A DNA stretch of 64,000 bases from Blastopirellula sp. J2-11 (GCF_024584705.1 NZ_CP097384.1:2542001-2606000); one strand, 5' to 3'. Shown: positions 16,523 to 24,998, counted from the stretch's first letter. Translations and numbers: made by a program. Notes: generated by a model from the sequence alone, not told the origin.

Positions 16523-17083
16523 ATGAACGCCGAAAAAGAAGAATCCAATCCGTTTGAGTCGCCGATCGCGCCAGGCGCGGATATCGACCAGCGTCATTGG
16601 TGGGCGCTCTGGTCGGCGACCGCATTGCTGGCGGTGATCGCCGTGGCTTGCGCTTTTTCGGATTCGTTGCTCGGACTCACTTTTTTGATCCCCTTGGTGG
16701 GCGTTCCCAGCTTGTTACGAACGATCTACGACCTGGGACGAAAACAAACCGCCGGTTGGATCATTGACGCCGGCGTGCAACTCCAGTCCTTTTGCGCTTC
16801 GATCGCGATCTCGATCGTCGCGATCGTCGCAGGCGGTATCGCTGGTTGCACCGTTTGTTTAACAGGAGCGATAGGCACGGCGTCGATATCGTCGAGCTTA
16901 GGGGATGACCTGATCGTCCCATTCATGGTCATCGGCGTCCTGTTGGGGGTTGGCTCAATTTTGGGACTTTTCTATCTGATGGGGCCGTCGAAGCTTACCA
17001 ACTTGGAACGGCGAGCCGCACTTCACGGCGGCCAGCCGAAGCCTCCAGAAGACGCCAACGAAGGTAGATCGACGCGTGAGTAA
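16523..17083 (+). CDS. NPxxSP-motif membrane protein, paralogue 1
   Basis: A 186-residue integral membrane protein that begins the overlapping gene series. The N-terminus carries ESNPFESPIAP, a short motif seen at the start of many planctomycete membrane proteins. Four hydrophobic segments follow (about 32-50, 57-75, 90-125, 135-158), and the tail is hydrophilic. The ATG at 16523 was chosen because it places the motif about ten residues from the start. Its tail overlaps the next gene by 8 bases. It shares with the next two proteins the motif, a loop with an LIDLQRK-like segment and the MGP(S/P)SK-type end. Function unknown. Confidence 0.75.
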   Translation: MNAEKEESNPFESPIAPGADIDQRHWWALWSATALLAVIAVACAFSDSLLGLTFLIPLVGVPSLLRTIYDLGRKQTAGWIIDAGVQLQSFCASIAISIVAIVAGGIAGCTVCLTGAIGTASISSSLGDDLIVPFMVIGVLLGVGSILGLFYLMGPSKLTNLERRAALHGGQPKPPEDANEGRSTRE

Positions 17084-17621
17084 AGATGGCGACAATCCGT
17101 ACGAGTCGCCGTATGATCCGGCGGTCGCTGCGCCATGGCGCGGTTGGCACGTTTGGTGGGCGGCTTCGGCGTTGTCCTCTTTACTTGTACTTCCTTTCCT
17201 TTGGGATGCTCCGCTCTTCGGCTCAATGATCTTCATCGCCGTCGCGGCGGTCAACGTTCGTTCGCTGATCGATCTCCAACGCAAATTCGAGATTGGCTGG
17301 TCGATCAATGAGAAAGTGCAGTTGATCTCGATTGGTCAATCCGCGTTGATTGTCATTGCGGCTGGAATCGGGAGCGGGATCGCATTTGTCACCAGTTGTA
17401 TGAGCATCGCGATCGCGACCGAAACGCCGATGTGGCATCCGGTGGGCGAGCAAGTTGCACGTGGACGGTTGGTGGTCGCCATCGCCTACGTGATCGGGGT
17501 TATCGCCTTTGGGCTATTGGTTTGGCTGATGGGGCCGCCGTCGAAAAAAATGCTGCAAGCGAATCATCCAGGGAAAAAGGAAGCGACGTCGCCTGTGGAG
17601 AAAGGCGAAAACCATGACTGA
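17076..17621 (+). CDS. NPxxSP-motif membrane protein, paralogue 2
   Basis: A 181-residue membrane protein, GTG start overlapping the previous gene by 8 bases. The N-terminal motif is GDNPYESPYDP. Four or five hydrophobic segments follow, with a conserved cytoplasmic-type loop RSLIDLQRKFEIGW between the second and third, and VWLMGPPSKKM after the last. The loop and tail match the flanking paralogues (ELQRKQKAGW and YFLGPASVDKL in paralogue 3), so the three arose by tandem duplication. No catalytic motif seen. Translational coupling suggests the three are made together. Confidence 0.75.
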   Translation: MSKDGDNPYESPYDPAVAAPWRGWHVWWAASALSSLLVLPFLWDAPLFGSMIFIAVAAVNVRSLIDLQRKFEIGWSINEKVQLISIGQSALIVIAAGIGSGIAFVTSCMSIAIATETPMWHPVGEQVARGRLVVAIAYVIGVIAFGLLVWLMGPPSKKMLQANHPGKKEATSPVEKGENHD

Positions 17622-18162
17622 GGATCGAGGCGGAAATCCGTTCCAATCGCCCACCGATTTGATCCGCGTCGCGCCCACAGATCTACGAGCGGAAAACGAG
17701 TTCGTGTTAGGCGTCGTCGTCCTCTTTCTGCTGAGCGGCGCCCTGTTTTCAGTGAACGCTATCGCTGGTTTTGTCGCGATGTTTTTGGCCGTAATCGTGG
17801 TAATCCGGGCCTGGCTCGAGTTACAGCGCAAGCAGAAGGCAGGCTGGAGATTGAAATGGGGCGCGGCGACTCTGATTTTGATTTATTCGATCGCTTGCGT
17901 CTTCGCTGCGTCGATCGGCGGCTATTTGGCTTTTTTTATCACCGGGTTTGTCGGGTTTTGGGCGACTCTAAGTTCCCCAGGCTCCCTTCCCTTATCGCAA
18001 TTCGATGTTTTTTTAGGGGCCGGAATTGTCGGCCTAGCGACCGGTTGGACATTGATCTATTTCCTCGGTCCTGCTTCGGTCGATAAACTACGACAGCAGT
18101 TTTACCAGCAGAGTTCGCCAGACTTATCCGACCAAGGAAACAAATCGAGTGACCACACCTGA
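17614..18162 (+). CDS. NPxxSP-motif membrane protein, paralogue 3
   Basis: A 182-residue membrane protein with motif GGNPFQSPTDL at the N-terminus, four hydrophobic segments, loop RAWLELQRKQKAGW and end YFLGPASVDKLRQQF. The ATG at 17614 overlaps the previous stop region by 8 bases. It is the third tandem member of this family. Composition is ordinary for the region, so there is no sign of recent transfer. Function unknown. Confidence 0.75.
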   Translation: MTEDRGGNPFQSPTDLIRVAPTDLRAENEFVLGVVVLFLLSGALFSVNAIAGFVAMFLAVIVVIRAWLELQRKQKAGWRLKWGAATLILIYSIACVFAASIGGYLAFFITGFVGFWATLSSPGSLPLSQFDVFLGAGIVGLATGWTLIYFLGPASVDKLRQQFYQQSSPDLSDQGNKSSDHT

Positions 18163-18772
18163 TCGCGATTGGTATATCGTTCGCCGCTGGCAGTCATACG
18201 TCGCCGAGATGCGCGTCGTTGCGCTGCGGATGGCGGCGATCGTTGTTTGCTATGGCCTGCAATTGTGGCATCACTTGGGACTGCTCGACGAAGCGGGGCG
18301 TGCGGCTAACGCCGATTTTCACCAACAAGCGACCCTGCTCGCTTGCGGTTGGCTCTTTCTTTCCCTGGCTGTCTGGCTGATGCTGCTGCGCAAATGGTTT
18401 CCTCCGGCGCTTAGTTATGTCAGCACTGCAGTCGATATTGCGTTTCTCACCGCGTTGATCGCGGCGTCTGGCGGACCAACCGCGACGCAACTCGATACGT
18501 TTTACTTTTTCATCCTTATCCTGGCTGGTTTGCGGTTTGACCTGCCGCTGGTCTGGTTCGCCACGTTGGCCTGTATGGCCGGTTTCATGGCGAGCGTCGG
18601 CGCCGTCGACAAGTCGTGGTTCGACGCCGAGCATACGACGCCGGTAATCAGTCAAGGGATCACGCTGGTTAGCCTGGGAGGCGCCGGAATCGTTGTCGGT
18701 CAGGTTGTTCGTCGCGCGAAAGATTTGGTGGTCGCTTATGCCCAAAGAGTTGGGAAGGAGAGCGAAGCGTGA
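18149..18772 (+). CDS. Multi-pass membrane protein (sensor-like membrane domain)
   Basis: A 207-residue protein with five or six predicted membrane helices (about 25-45, 64-82, 90-108, 115-135, 140-155, 170-190). The arrangement, including RKWFPPALSYVSTAVDIAFL and TQLDTFYFFILILAGLRFDL, resembles the membrane-sensor part found at the N-terminus of some bacterial kinases and cyclases, but no output domain follows. GTG start, overlapping the previous gene by 14 bases. It may be a free-standing sensor subunit or part of a membrane complex with its neighbours. This is weak inference. Confidence 0.7.
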   Translation: MTTPDRDWYIVRRWQSYVAEMRVVALRMAAIVVCYGLQLWHHLGLLDEAGRAANADFHQQATLLACGWLFLSLAVWLMLLRKWFPPALSYVSTAVDIAFLTALIAASGGPTATQLDTFYFFILILAGLRFDLPLVWFATLACMAGFMASVGAVDKSWFDAEHTTPVISQGITLVSLGGAGIVVGQVVRRAKDLVVAYAQRVGKESEA

Positions 18773-19218
18773 ATGTACGCGCCCTGCCCCAAGTTTGCTG
18801 TCCGGAATGCGGCGCCGACAACAACGCGTTTGCGGCGAAGTGTTGGATTTGCCAGCGCCCGCTGGTGGATGAAGCGGAATTGGTTTCACCCATACGCGAC
18901 GAACGTCCTCCGTTTGTCGCCGGCGTCAACACGAAGGTCGCCAATACGATCACCGCTTGGACGTTGTTGGCGATGGTGATCGTCGGTTTCGGCGTGTCAT
19001 TGATTCATCCGATCTTAGTGTTCTTCTACATCATCTTGGTTTGCGTACCCTGTCTGGCGGTTGGCCTTTCGCTACGCGGGATATTAAAAGCGAGAGACAA
19101 ACCGACAGCGACCAGCGGTTTGACCGGGCTCCTGATTTTCGTCAGCGTCGGCGGACTAATGGCGATCTCGGTTGGAATTTTGTTCTTCATGCTCTGCCTC
19201 TCAATGGTCTTATCTTGA
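18769..19218 (+). CDS. Zinc-ribbon membrane protein, paralogue 1
   Basis: A 149-residue protein. The N-terminus holds a zinc ribbon, CPECGADNNAFAAKCWICQ (C-x2-C then C-x2-C), which probably binds structural Zn2+. About three transmembrane segments follow (60-80, 82-102, 118-145). The GTG start has AAGGAG eight bases upstream and overlaps the previous stop by four bases (GTGA). Two paralogues follow directly. The family name is unknown to me; the zinc ribbon facing the cytoplasm could be a docking site for a soluble partner such as the radical SAM protein downstream (inference). Confidence 0.75.
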   Translation: MNVRALPQVCCPECGADNNAFAAKCWICQRPLVDEAELVSPIRDERPPFVAGVNTKVANTITAWTLLAMVIVGFGVSLIHPILVFFYIILVCVPCLAVGLSLRGILKARDKPTATSGLTGLLIFVSVGGLMAISVGILFFMLCLSMVLS

Positions 19219-19229
19219 ATGTGTCGCGA

Positions 19230-19724
19230 ATGAGCGAATCGAATAGCCATCAAGAAGAGAGCCCAGACTCGCGGACCATTTCCCGGATGAAATGTCCTGA
19301 TTGCGGCGCCGAGAACGACGCATCCGCCGTGAACTGCTGGATTTGCCTGCATCCGCTTGACGGTCGTGCTAAAGTGCCGACGCCACCGCCGATCGACACG
19401 CCAGCGTACATCGAAAAACTATTTCAGCCTGAAAGCAGGTCGATACTAATCCTCGCGGTAGTCGGGATCATCGTTGTCGCAATCGGAATAGCCCTCACCG
19501 ATCTGTCGAAGCTTCCTCAGTTCGTAGTGGTCGTCGTTTCCCCCTGCATTTATTGGTTGATGCGAGAGCGAACGCCTGCGCATGAGCGTAAGAATGTAAC
19601 GCCAAAGAAGAGTCTGCTTGCAGCCTTGGGCATGATCCTTGTGTGCGGCCTGGTCGTGATGTCGATTGGCATCGCATTTCTGGTGATGTGCATGGTGGCC
19701 ATGGGGCATACGACATGGCATTGA
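19230..19724 (+). CDS. Zinc-ribbon membrane protein, paralogue 2
   Basis: A 164-residue paralogue with zinc ribbon CPDCGAENDASAVNCWICL at about residues 24-42, then a proline-rich linker and three hydrophobic segments. The start is uncertain: ATG at 19230, or GTG at 19221 two bases after the previous stop; the long upstream extension of the frame lies inside the previous gene and is not real. The C-terminal helix has the same pattern of short hydrophobic residues before a final hydrophilic stub as paralogue 1. Confidence 0.72.
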   Translation: MSESNSHQEESPDSRTISRMKCPDCGAENDASAVNCWICLHPLDGRAKVPTPPPIDTPAYIEKLFQPESRSILILAVVGIIVVAIGIALTDLSKLPQFVVVVVSPCIYWLMRERTPAHERKNVTPKKSLLAALGMILVCGLVVMSIGIAFLVMCMVAMGHTTWH

Positions 19725-20260
19725 TGAACGAACCGGACGATCGGCGAAGTCCAAGCCAAAAGTCGCAGGAGATCCCTACGATTGATTGTCCACAGTGTGG
19801 CGCCGAGAATTATGCGAACTCGGTGCTGTGTTGGATTTGCCAGAGCTCGCTGCATGAAGAAATCGATAGGGACGAAAAGAAGACGGGCGACAAGCCGGAG
19901 TTCGCCCAACAATCCAGCAGCATCTACGCCAATTTGCTGCTGTTTTTTTTGATACCGGCGCTGATCGTGATTGGGATCGGCCTGTTTTACCTGAATGTGA
20001 CTTGGTTGGTTTATTTTGTCGTTTTCATCAGTTTGCCATTGTTGGCGATAGCTGTCGGATTGCGCCAATCGCTGCTGAGTGCGAATCAAGATATTCGTAA
20101 CGCAGGCGAAATTCTTACCCCGATCTACCTGATGTTTCTGGCGGTGTTTGGGACGTTGGGAATCGTCGTATTGGTGATTTTGGCTATTCTGGCGTTGGTG
20201 TTTGGTTTCTTTGCGGCGCTCTTTGAAATGTGTACCAATATGTCAAATACAGGGAGATGA
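19724..20260 (+). CDS. Zinc-ribbon membrane protein, paralogue 3
   Basis: A 178-residue paralogue with zinc ribbon CPQCGAENYANSVLCWICQ at about residues 22-40, a charged linker (EEIDRDEKKTGDKPE) and three strongly hydrophobic segments. The ATG at 19724 overlaps the TGA of the previous gene (TGATG), the arrangement expected for coupled translation; ATG 19715 is the alternative. The radical SAM gene begins four bases after its stop. Confidence 0.75.
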   Translation: MNEPDDRRSPSQKSQEIPTIDCPQCGAENYANSVLCWICQSSLHEEIDRDEKKTGDKPEFAQQSSSIYANLLLFFLIPALIVIGIGLFYLNVTWLVYFVVFISLPLLAIAVGLRQSLLSANQDIRNAGEILTPIYLMFLAVFGTLGIVVLVILAILALVFGFFAALFEMCTNMSNTGR

Positions 20261-20264
20261 TTTC

Positions 20265-21776
20265 GTGCTAAAACCACACGAGCTTTCGCGACGCGACTAC
20301 ATCGTGCTGGGCGTGACGCAAAGTCTTTGCCCCGAATGTCTGGCGGTCGTGCCGGCCAAGATCATCACCAAGGGAAACCGCGTCTATTTTCGCAAGCGTT
20401 GTCCGCAGCATGGCGAGCGGGACGATTTTGTCTGTTCCGACGTCTCGCAGTACGATCAGCTGCAATACAGCGTGCCTGGCAAAGTGCCGCATGCGTTTGG
20501 CGTAACGCCAGAGAAAGGGTGTCCGCTCGACTGCGGGCTTTGCACCGAGCATGAGCAGCATAGCTGCATCGGACTGCTAGAGATTACCTCGAGTTGTAAT
20601 CTTGAGTGCCCGATGTGTTACGCCGGCAGCGGGCCCGGCGGCAAACATTTGAGCGTGGCGCAGTGTCAGGCCGCGATTGATCGGCTGGTTGAAGTCGAAG
20701 GTCGCCCGGAGGTGCTGCAACTTTCTGGCGGCGAGCCGACGATTCATCCCGAATTTGAAACGATCTTGGCCTACGCCCTGTCACAGCCGATTGATTACGT
20801 GATGATCAACACCAACGGAATCCGTCTAGCCCGCGACGCGCAGTTGGTTGAGCGATTAGCCCAGCACCGGGAACGGATCGAAATCTATCTGCAGTTTGAC
20901 GGATTCAGCGACGAAGCGTCGCTGCTGCTGCGTGGCGAATCGTTGGTCGAGACCAAGCGGCAAGCGGTCGAGCGTTGTGGTGAAGCAGGCCTGCACGTCA
21001 ATTTGGTCGCAACGCTGCAGACTGACGTCAATCAGGATCAGTTGGGCGCCCTGGTCGACTTTTGCGTCGACAAGCCGTGGATTACTGGGCTCAGCCTGCA
21101 GCCGGCGACCTACAGCGGTCGGCATGTGCTGCCGGAAGTTTTGGAACGCCGGATCACCTATCCGGATGTGATTCGTGGGATTGATGAGCAGACGGAAGGT
21201 CGCTTCCGGCAAAGCGACTTCATGCCGCTGCCGTGTGCGCATCCTAACTGTCACCAAATGAGCTACGCCTATCGCTATCAGGGCAAGCTGATTCCGTTGA
21301 TGCGATTTATCGATGCGACGCAGCATATTGATCTGCTGGCGAGCGGCATTTCGTTCACGCGCCCCGCCGTCCGTGATCTGTTAGAGCGGTATCTGGCGCG
21401 GCAAGGTTGTTGCAGCAGCGGAAGTTGCGGGCCATCGACTCCGGCGGCGAGCGATGATCCATTTGCAATCATTGAGCCAACGGCGTGCGAGCCGGCGGAA
21501 CTGGCGCTTGCGCCAGAGATGTTCTCGGATCCGGAGATCGGCGCCGCCGCGGTCGACTTTTTTACAAAGGCGATGCGGCAAGAGCTAGGCGCCGGCGACG
21601 TCTTTCGCGTGATGGTCACGTCGTTTTTAGACGCCTACAACTTTGACGTTCGCCGTGTAATGAAATGCTGCATCCATCATGTGTTGCCTAGCGGGCATTT
21701 GATTCCATTTTGCGCCTACAACGTTCTCTATCGAGATGGACACGTGCCGTTGCCGCCGCTCGATCGTGTCGTGTGA
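20265..21776 (+). CDS. Radical SAM protein resembling archaeal tetraether lipid synthase (Tes-like)
   Basis: A 503-residue radical SAM enzyme. The AdoMet cluster motif is CNLECPMC (C111, C115, C118). It is preceded by a rubredoxin-like LCPEC (C22, C25), a second CPQHG segment, and GCPLDCGLC (C86, C90, C93), followed by HEQHSCIGLLEITSSC. This order (CPEC, GCPxDCGLC with a nearby H-x2-HS/T, then CxxxCxxC) is the one I recall for the Tes family, which joins lipid chains through sp3 carbons in archaea. LQLSGGEPTIHP is the glycine-rich AdoMet strand. The C-terminus has more cysteines (GCCSSGSC, MKCCIHH, FCAYN). GTG start with GGGAG nine bases upstream. An Lgt-family gene follows. The bacterial substrate is unknown. 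Confidence 0.85.
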   Translation: MLKPHELSRRDYIVLGVTQSLCPECLAVVPAKIITKGNRVYFRKRCPQHGERDDFVCSDVSQYDQLQYSVPGKVPHAFGVTPEKGCPLDCGLCTEHEQHSCIGLLEITSSCNLECPMCYAGSGPGGKHLSVAQCQAAIDRLVEVEGRPEVLQLSGGEPTIHPEFETILAYALSQPIDYVMINTNGIRLARDAQLVERLAQHRERIEIYLQFDGFSDEASLLLRGESLVETKRQAVERCGEAGLHVNLVATLQTDVNQDQLGALVDFCVDKPWITGLSLQPATYSGRHVLPEVLERRITYPDVIRGIDEQTEGRFRQSDFMPLPCAHPNCHQMSYAYRYQGKLIPLMRFIDATQHIDLLASGISFTRPAVRDLLERYLARQGCCSSGSCGPSTPAASDDPFAIIEPTACEPAELALAPEMFSDPEIGAAAVDFFTKAMRQELGAGDVFRVMVTSFLDAYNFDVRRVMKCCIHHVLPSGHLIPFCAYNVLYRDGHVPLPPLDRVV

Positions 21777-21780
21777 CAGA

Positions 21781-21879
21781 ACACTAGCCCGCCAGCGCCA
21801 GCGAGGGAAAGCGGCTCGCCAATTCAATCCGAGTTGGGATTGCCAACCGCATTCCCTCGCTCGCGCAACGGGCTCGTGT
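21781..21879. repeat. REPIN-like inverted repeat, family A, copy 1
   Basis: Arms of about 33 bases (21781-21814 and 21847-21879) are imperfect reverse complements: ACACTAGCCCG...AGCGAGGGAA against TTCCCTCGCT...CGGGCTCGTGT. A second, better conserved copy lies at 57340-57445. It is placed between the radical SAM stop and the Lgt-like gene. Confidence 0.75.
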
Positions 21880-21934
21880 CCAGCCTGTTCGCAAAAACTC
21901 CACTACGAGATACGCTCACAAGGGAACTCGGCCG

Positions 21935-22687
21935 ATGATGATCAACCCGACATATATCGTGATCATGGCGACGGCGATCGTGCTGTGCAGTTTGCTGGTG
22001 CGGCGGTCGCAAAAAAAATTGCCGCTGACGACCGAAGAAAAATTTGGCTTAGGGCTGGGAGGTTTTTGCGGTGCGATGATCGGCGCCAAGTTGCCATTCG
22101 TCCTGTACGACTTGGAGGGGCTTTGGAGCGGCGGCGCCTGGTTCGCGCATGGCAAGACGATCGTCTGCGGGTTGGCCGGCGGTTATCTGGGGGTAGAAAT
22201 CGCCAAGTGGATCATGCAGATCCGGATCAAGACCGGCGACTCCTTCGCGGCGCCGGTGGCGTTCTCGATCGCGATCGGACGGTGGGGATGTTTCTTTGGC
22301 GGATGTTGTTTTGGTACGCCGACGAGCTTGCCGTGGGGCGTTGCGTTTCCCACGGCGATTGATGATCCGTTGGCGCTGCGTCACCCGACGCAGATTTACG
22401 AGAGCCTGTTTCACTTGACGATGGGCTGCGTGCTGGTTTGGCTGGGGCGAAACGGCTGGTTTCGCGGCCAATTGATGAAACTCTACATTTTGACCTATCT
22501 CGGTTATCGTTTTTTGACCGAAATGATTCGGCCCGAACCGCGACTGTTTGTCGGTTTAACCGCCTACCAGTGGGGAGCGATCGGTCTGGCGATCGTCTTT
22601 GTCTGGCTCTGGCGTCGCGATCAGGCCGCCCTGAACGCGGAGAGCGCACAAAAAGAGCCGCGTCCAGCGGACGCGGCTGCAGATTGA
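21935..22687 (+). CDS. Prolipoprotein diacylglyceryl transferase (Lgt) family protein
   Basis: A 250-residue multi-pass membrane protein of the Lgt family, which moves diacylglycerol from phosphatidylglycerol to the cysteine of lipoproteins. Family landmarks: AHGKTIVCGLAGGYLG (position of the catalytic histidine and glycines), AFSIAIGRWGCFFGGCCFG (the GRxGxFxx signature, with two unusual cysteines), RHPTQIYES (the P-x-QLYE motif) and TEMIRPEPR. It is shorter than typical Lgt (about 290) and replaces the usual N/GE part with GGCCFG, so it may not act on lipoproteins. Placed after a Tes-like radical SAM gene, it could act on lipids. The 3' end of the frame contains the rho terminator of the other strand. 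Confidence 0.8.
   Translation: MMINPTYIVIMATAIVLCSLLVRRSQKKLPLTTEEKFGLGLGGFCGAMIGAKLPFVLYDLEGLWSGGAWFAHGKTIVCGLAGGYLGVEIAKWIMQIRIKTGDSFAAPVAFSIAIGRWGCFFGGCCFGTPTSLPWGVAFPTAIDDPLALRHPTQIYESLFHLTMGCVLVWLGRNGWFRGQLMKLYILTYLGYRFLTEMIRPEPRLFVGLTAYQWGAIGLAIVFVWLWRRDQAALNAESAQKEPRPADAAAD
22650..22677 (-). terminator. rho terminator, inside the end of the Lgt-like gene
   Basis: A perfect 9-bp stem GCCGCGTCC/GGACGCGGC with a 3-base loop (22657-22677). Read on the minus strand it is followed by TCTTTTT. It ends the convergent rho gene but is encoded within the last codons of the Lgt-like gene. Confidence 0.8.
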
Positions 22688-22707
22688 ACGTGCTTGGCGA
22701 GCGCCCG

Positions 22708-24033
22708 TTAGTGGCGACTCTGCGTACCAGCGATCAGGCTGACAAATTCCAAGTTGCTCTTGTACTTGCCTAACTGACGCGTCAACTGCTCCATCGCTTC
22801 AATATGATGCATCGAGGTTAACGTGCGACGCAGCGCGATGACGGCCCCCAGGGTTCCTTCGTCGAGCAGCAGTTCTTCGCGTCGCGTACCTGACTGCGAG
22901 ATATCGATCGCGGGCCAGACGCGACGATCGGCCAGCTTGCGATCAAGCACTAGCTCCATGTTGCCGGTCCCTTTGAACTCTTGGAAGATGAGCTCGTCCA
23001 TGCGGCTGCCGGTGTCGATCAGCGCGGTGCCGACGATCGTCAGCGAGCCCCCTTCTTCGAAGGCGCGGGCGGTGGCGAACAGCTTTTTGGGGATGTCGAG
23101 CGCCTTGATATTCACGCCGCCAGACATCGTGCCGCCGCTATCGCCGACCCATTTATTGAACGCACGCGCCAGACGCGTAATTGAGTCAAGCAGCAAGAAG
23201 ACGTCGTGTCCCATTTCAGAGAGACGCTTGCAGCGTTCGATCACCAACTGCGACAGCCGAACGTGACTTTCTACGTCACGATCCAAGCTGCTGGCGATCA
23301 CTTCGCCGTTGATGTTGCGCTGCATGTCGGTGACTTCTTCCGGACGTTCGTCGATCAAGAGCACGATCAACTTGACGCCGGGATAGTTCGCCGCAATTCC
23401 CTTGCTAAGGTTTTGGATCAGCATCGTCTTGCCGGTTCGCGGCGGAGCGACGACCAGAGCGCGTTGACCTTTGCCGAGCGGAGTCAGCAGGTCGACGATG
23501 CGATTGGTGAGCGGACCTCCGTCCGTCTCGAGTTTTAAATGCTCGCGGGGATTGATCGGCGTCAACTTATCGAAGGGCGCGGTCACCGCATATTTTTCGG
23601 GCAGCATGCCGTCGACATCCGATAGCTCTCGTAGTCGCGGGCCTTGGCCACGGCGAAAACGTTGAACCATGCCGCGAAGCATCAGACCTTCGCGAAGTTG
23701 ATATTTTTCGATCATCGTGCCAGGCACGAATGGATCGGTACGCTCACGAGCGTAATTGTTTTCTGGGCTGCGGAGGAAACCGTAGCCGTTGGGATGCATT
23801 TCGAGCAAGCCAAAGCCGGGTTCCAACGGAATCGGTTCGCCTGGTTCGAATTCTTCCTGCTCCAAATTGTTGCGAGGAACATTGGAGCTGGGGGCTGTTG
23901 CACGACGGTGGTTGGCGCCTCCGCCTTGGTTGCGACCGCGTGAGCGTCCGCCACCTTGCTGCTGTCCGTCGTTCTGGCCTCCTCGACGCCGCCCGCCGCC
24001 TGAGCGAGAGCGGGCCTGCCTCTTTTTCGCCAT
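22708..24033 (-). CDS. rho: Transcription termination factor Rho
   Basis: A 441-residue Rho, the hexameric RNA-dependent ATPase that ends transcription. A low-complexity Arg/Gly/Gln-rich N-terminal tail (1 to about 55) precedes the RNA-binding domain (GLLEMHPNGYGFLRSPENN). The ATPase domain has Walker A (VVAPPRTGKT), Walker B (DVFLLLDSITRLARA), the Q loop region (GGVNIKALDIPKKLF) and the C-terminal ISQSGTRREELLL. The start codon ATG 24033 (MAKKRQ) follows AGGTG. It is monocistronic. The usual PPKAGKT is PPRTGKT here. The tail is longer and more basic than in E. coli and may bind RNA. Confidence 0.97.
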   Translation of the reverse strand: MAKKRQARSRSGGGRRRGGQNDGQQQGGGRSRGRNQGGGANHRRATAPSSNVPRNNLEQEEFEPGEPIPLEPGFGLLEMHPNGYGFLRSPENNYARERTDPFVPGTMIEKYQLREGLMLRGMVQRFRRGQGPRLRELSDVDGMLPEKYAVTAPFDKLTPINPREHLKLETDGGPLTNRIVDLLTPLGKGQRALVVAPPRTGKTMLIQNLSKGIAANYPGVKLIVLLIDERPEEVTDMQRNINGEVIASSLDRDVESHVRLSQLVIERCKRLSEMGHDVFLLLDSITRLARAFNKWVGDSGGTMSGGVNIKALDIPKKLFATARAFEEGGSLTIVGTALIDTGSRMDELIFQEFKGTGNMELVLDRKLADRRVWPAIDISQSGTRREELLLDEGTLGAVIALRRTLTSMHHIEAMEQLTRQLGKYKSNLEFVSLIAGTQSRH

Positions 24034-24998
24034 CGAAATCACCTAAGTTGCGCGAAGCAAATCGAGATAGTAGAGAATGGAGCGCTGCATAGCGCCGCCT
24101 GTGTTATGCGTTGCAAACGATGGGCATTCCATTGTCGTTTGCGCAGCTTCCGTTTGGTTTGAATCAACGAAGATCGTATGAAACCGAAAGTATCAGAGTT
24201 GGCCGACTCTGCGGCGCGTCTGAAACAAGGGTTGAGAGGTTGCGAGGTTCATTTATGAACCCGGCGCCGCTCTCAGGGAGAATCGAATTGCACCGGACTT
24301 CAAGCGTCGCTGCGGATATCTTGTCCGCCATCGTCGCTTGTGATGCACATGGCCTACGGCAAAGTCGCTTCTGACAGTTGACTTAACTGTATCGAAGGAT
24401 CGATACCATTTCCGGTGATGGATAACTCACACGGTCCAATCCGACTCGTTCTAAGAGCCAGGGACCGAGGTCCTTCCCGCCCAATCAAAACTTCCGTCGC
24501 ACTTGGCGATATCGCCGCGGGGAAGGTTTCTTGAAACTGGTTTCGCAAGGTCGACTCCGCGACAGCAAACGCTGTAACGGTAAAGACGATCGTTACAAAA
24601 CCAAACCTCAAGAGCGTCTATAGTTCGCCGGACGCATACGCGAATGAGAAATCAACTATAAAACTTGAAGACTCGCGACCGCGTCGCCGAACTCCGCCCG
24701 CAGACATCTTAGACGATTGGGCGTGAGGGTTTATGCCGAGTTGGCATTCTTAAACCTTCGGCATCTTATCCACATTCTATCGGGCATGTCAAGCTATCAT
24801 CGCCGCTCCATCTGGGTGAAAAGGGAAAAATTGTTCGATTTCTTGTGGCTGCAAGCACTTGTGACAAATCCCGTAACGTGCGAATTGGGAATTGATGGAA
24901 AAATCGCACTTTTTGCTACGGTCGTTAAAGTCAACGTCCGATACCACAAAGGATTGTTGATTTTGGCTGGACCACGCTTGCTAGCGAAAGGCGCCGCA
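24034..24998. other. Long intergenic region, no supported gene
   Basis: Nearly 1 kb between the divergent rho and thioredoxin-like genes. The one minus-strand frame with some protein-like character is 24354-24611 (85 codons, TTG start, hydrophobic N-terminus ending AFAVAE that could pass for a signal peptide). It has no ribosome-binding site and an unlikely hydrophilic remainder, so I leave it uncalled. Composition here is more A+T-rich than the neighbouring genes. It could hold promoters for both genes or an unrecognised small RNA. Confidence 0.4.

Noticed and set aside
18957-19229. Long N-terminal extension of zinc-ribbon paralogue 2
   Set aside because: It lies inside the preceding gene in another frame and lacks hydrophobic or ribbon pattern.
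24354-24611. Minus-strand 85-codon frame with a signal-like N-terminus
   Set aside because: TTG start without a ribosome-binding site and an unlikely remainder; not enough to call a gene.
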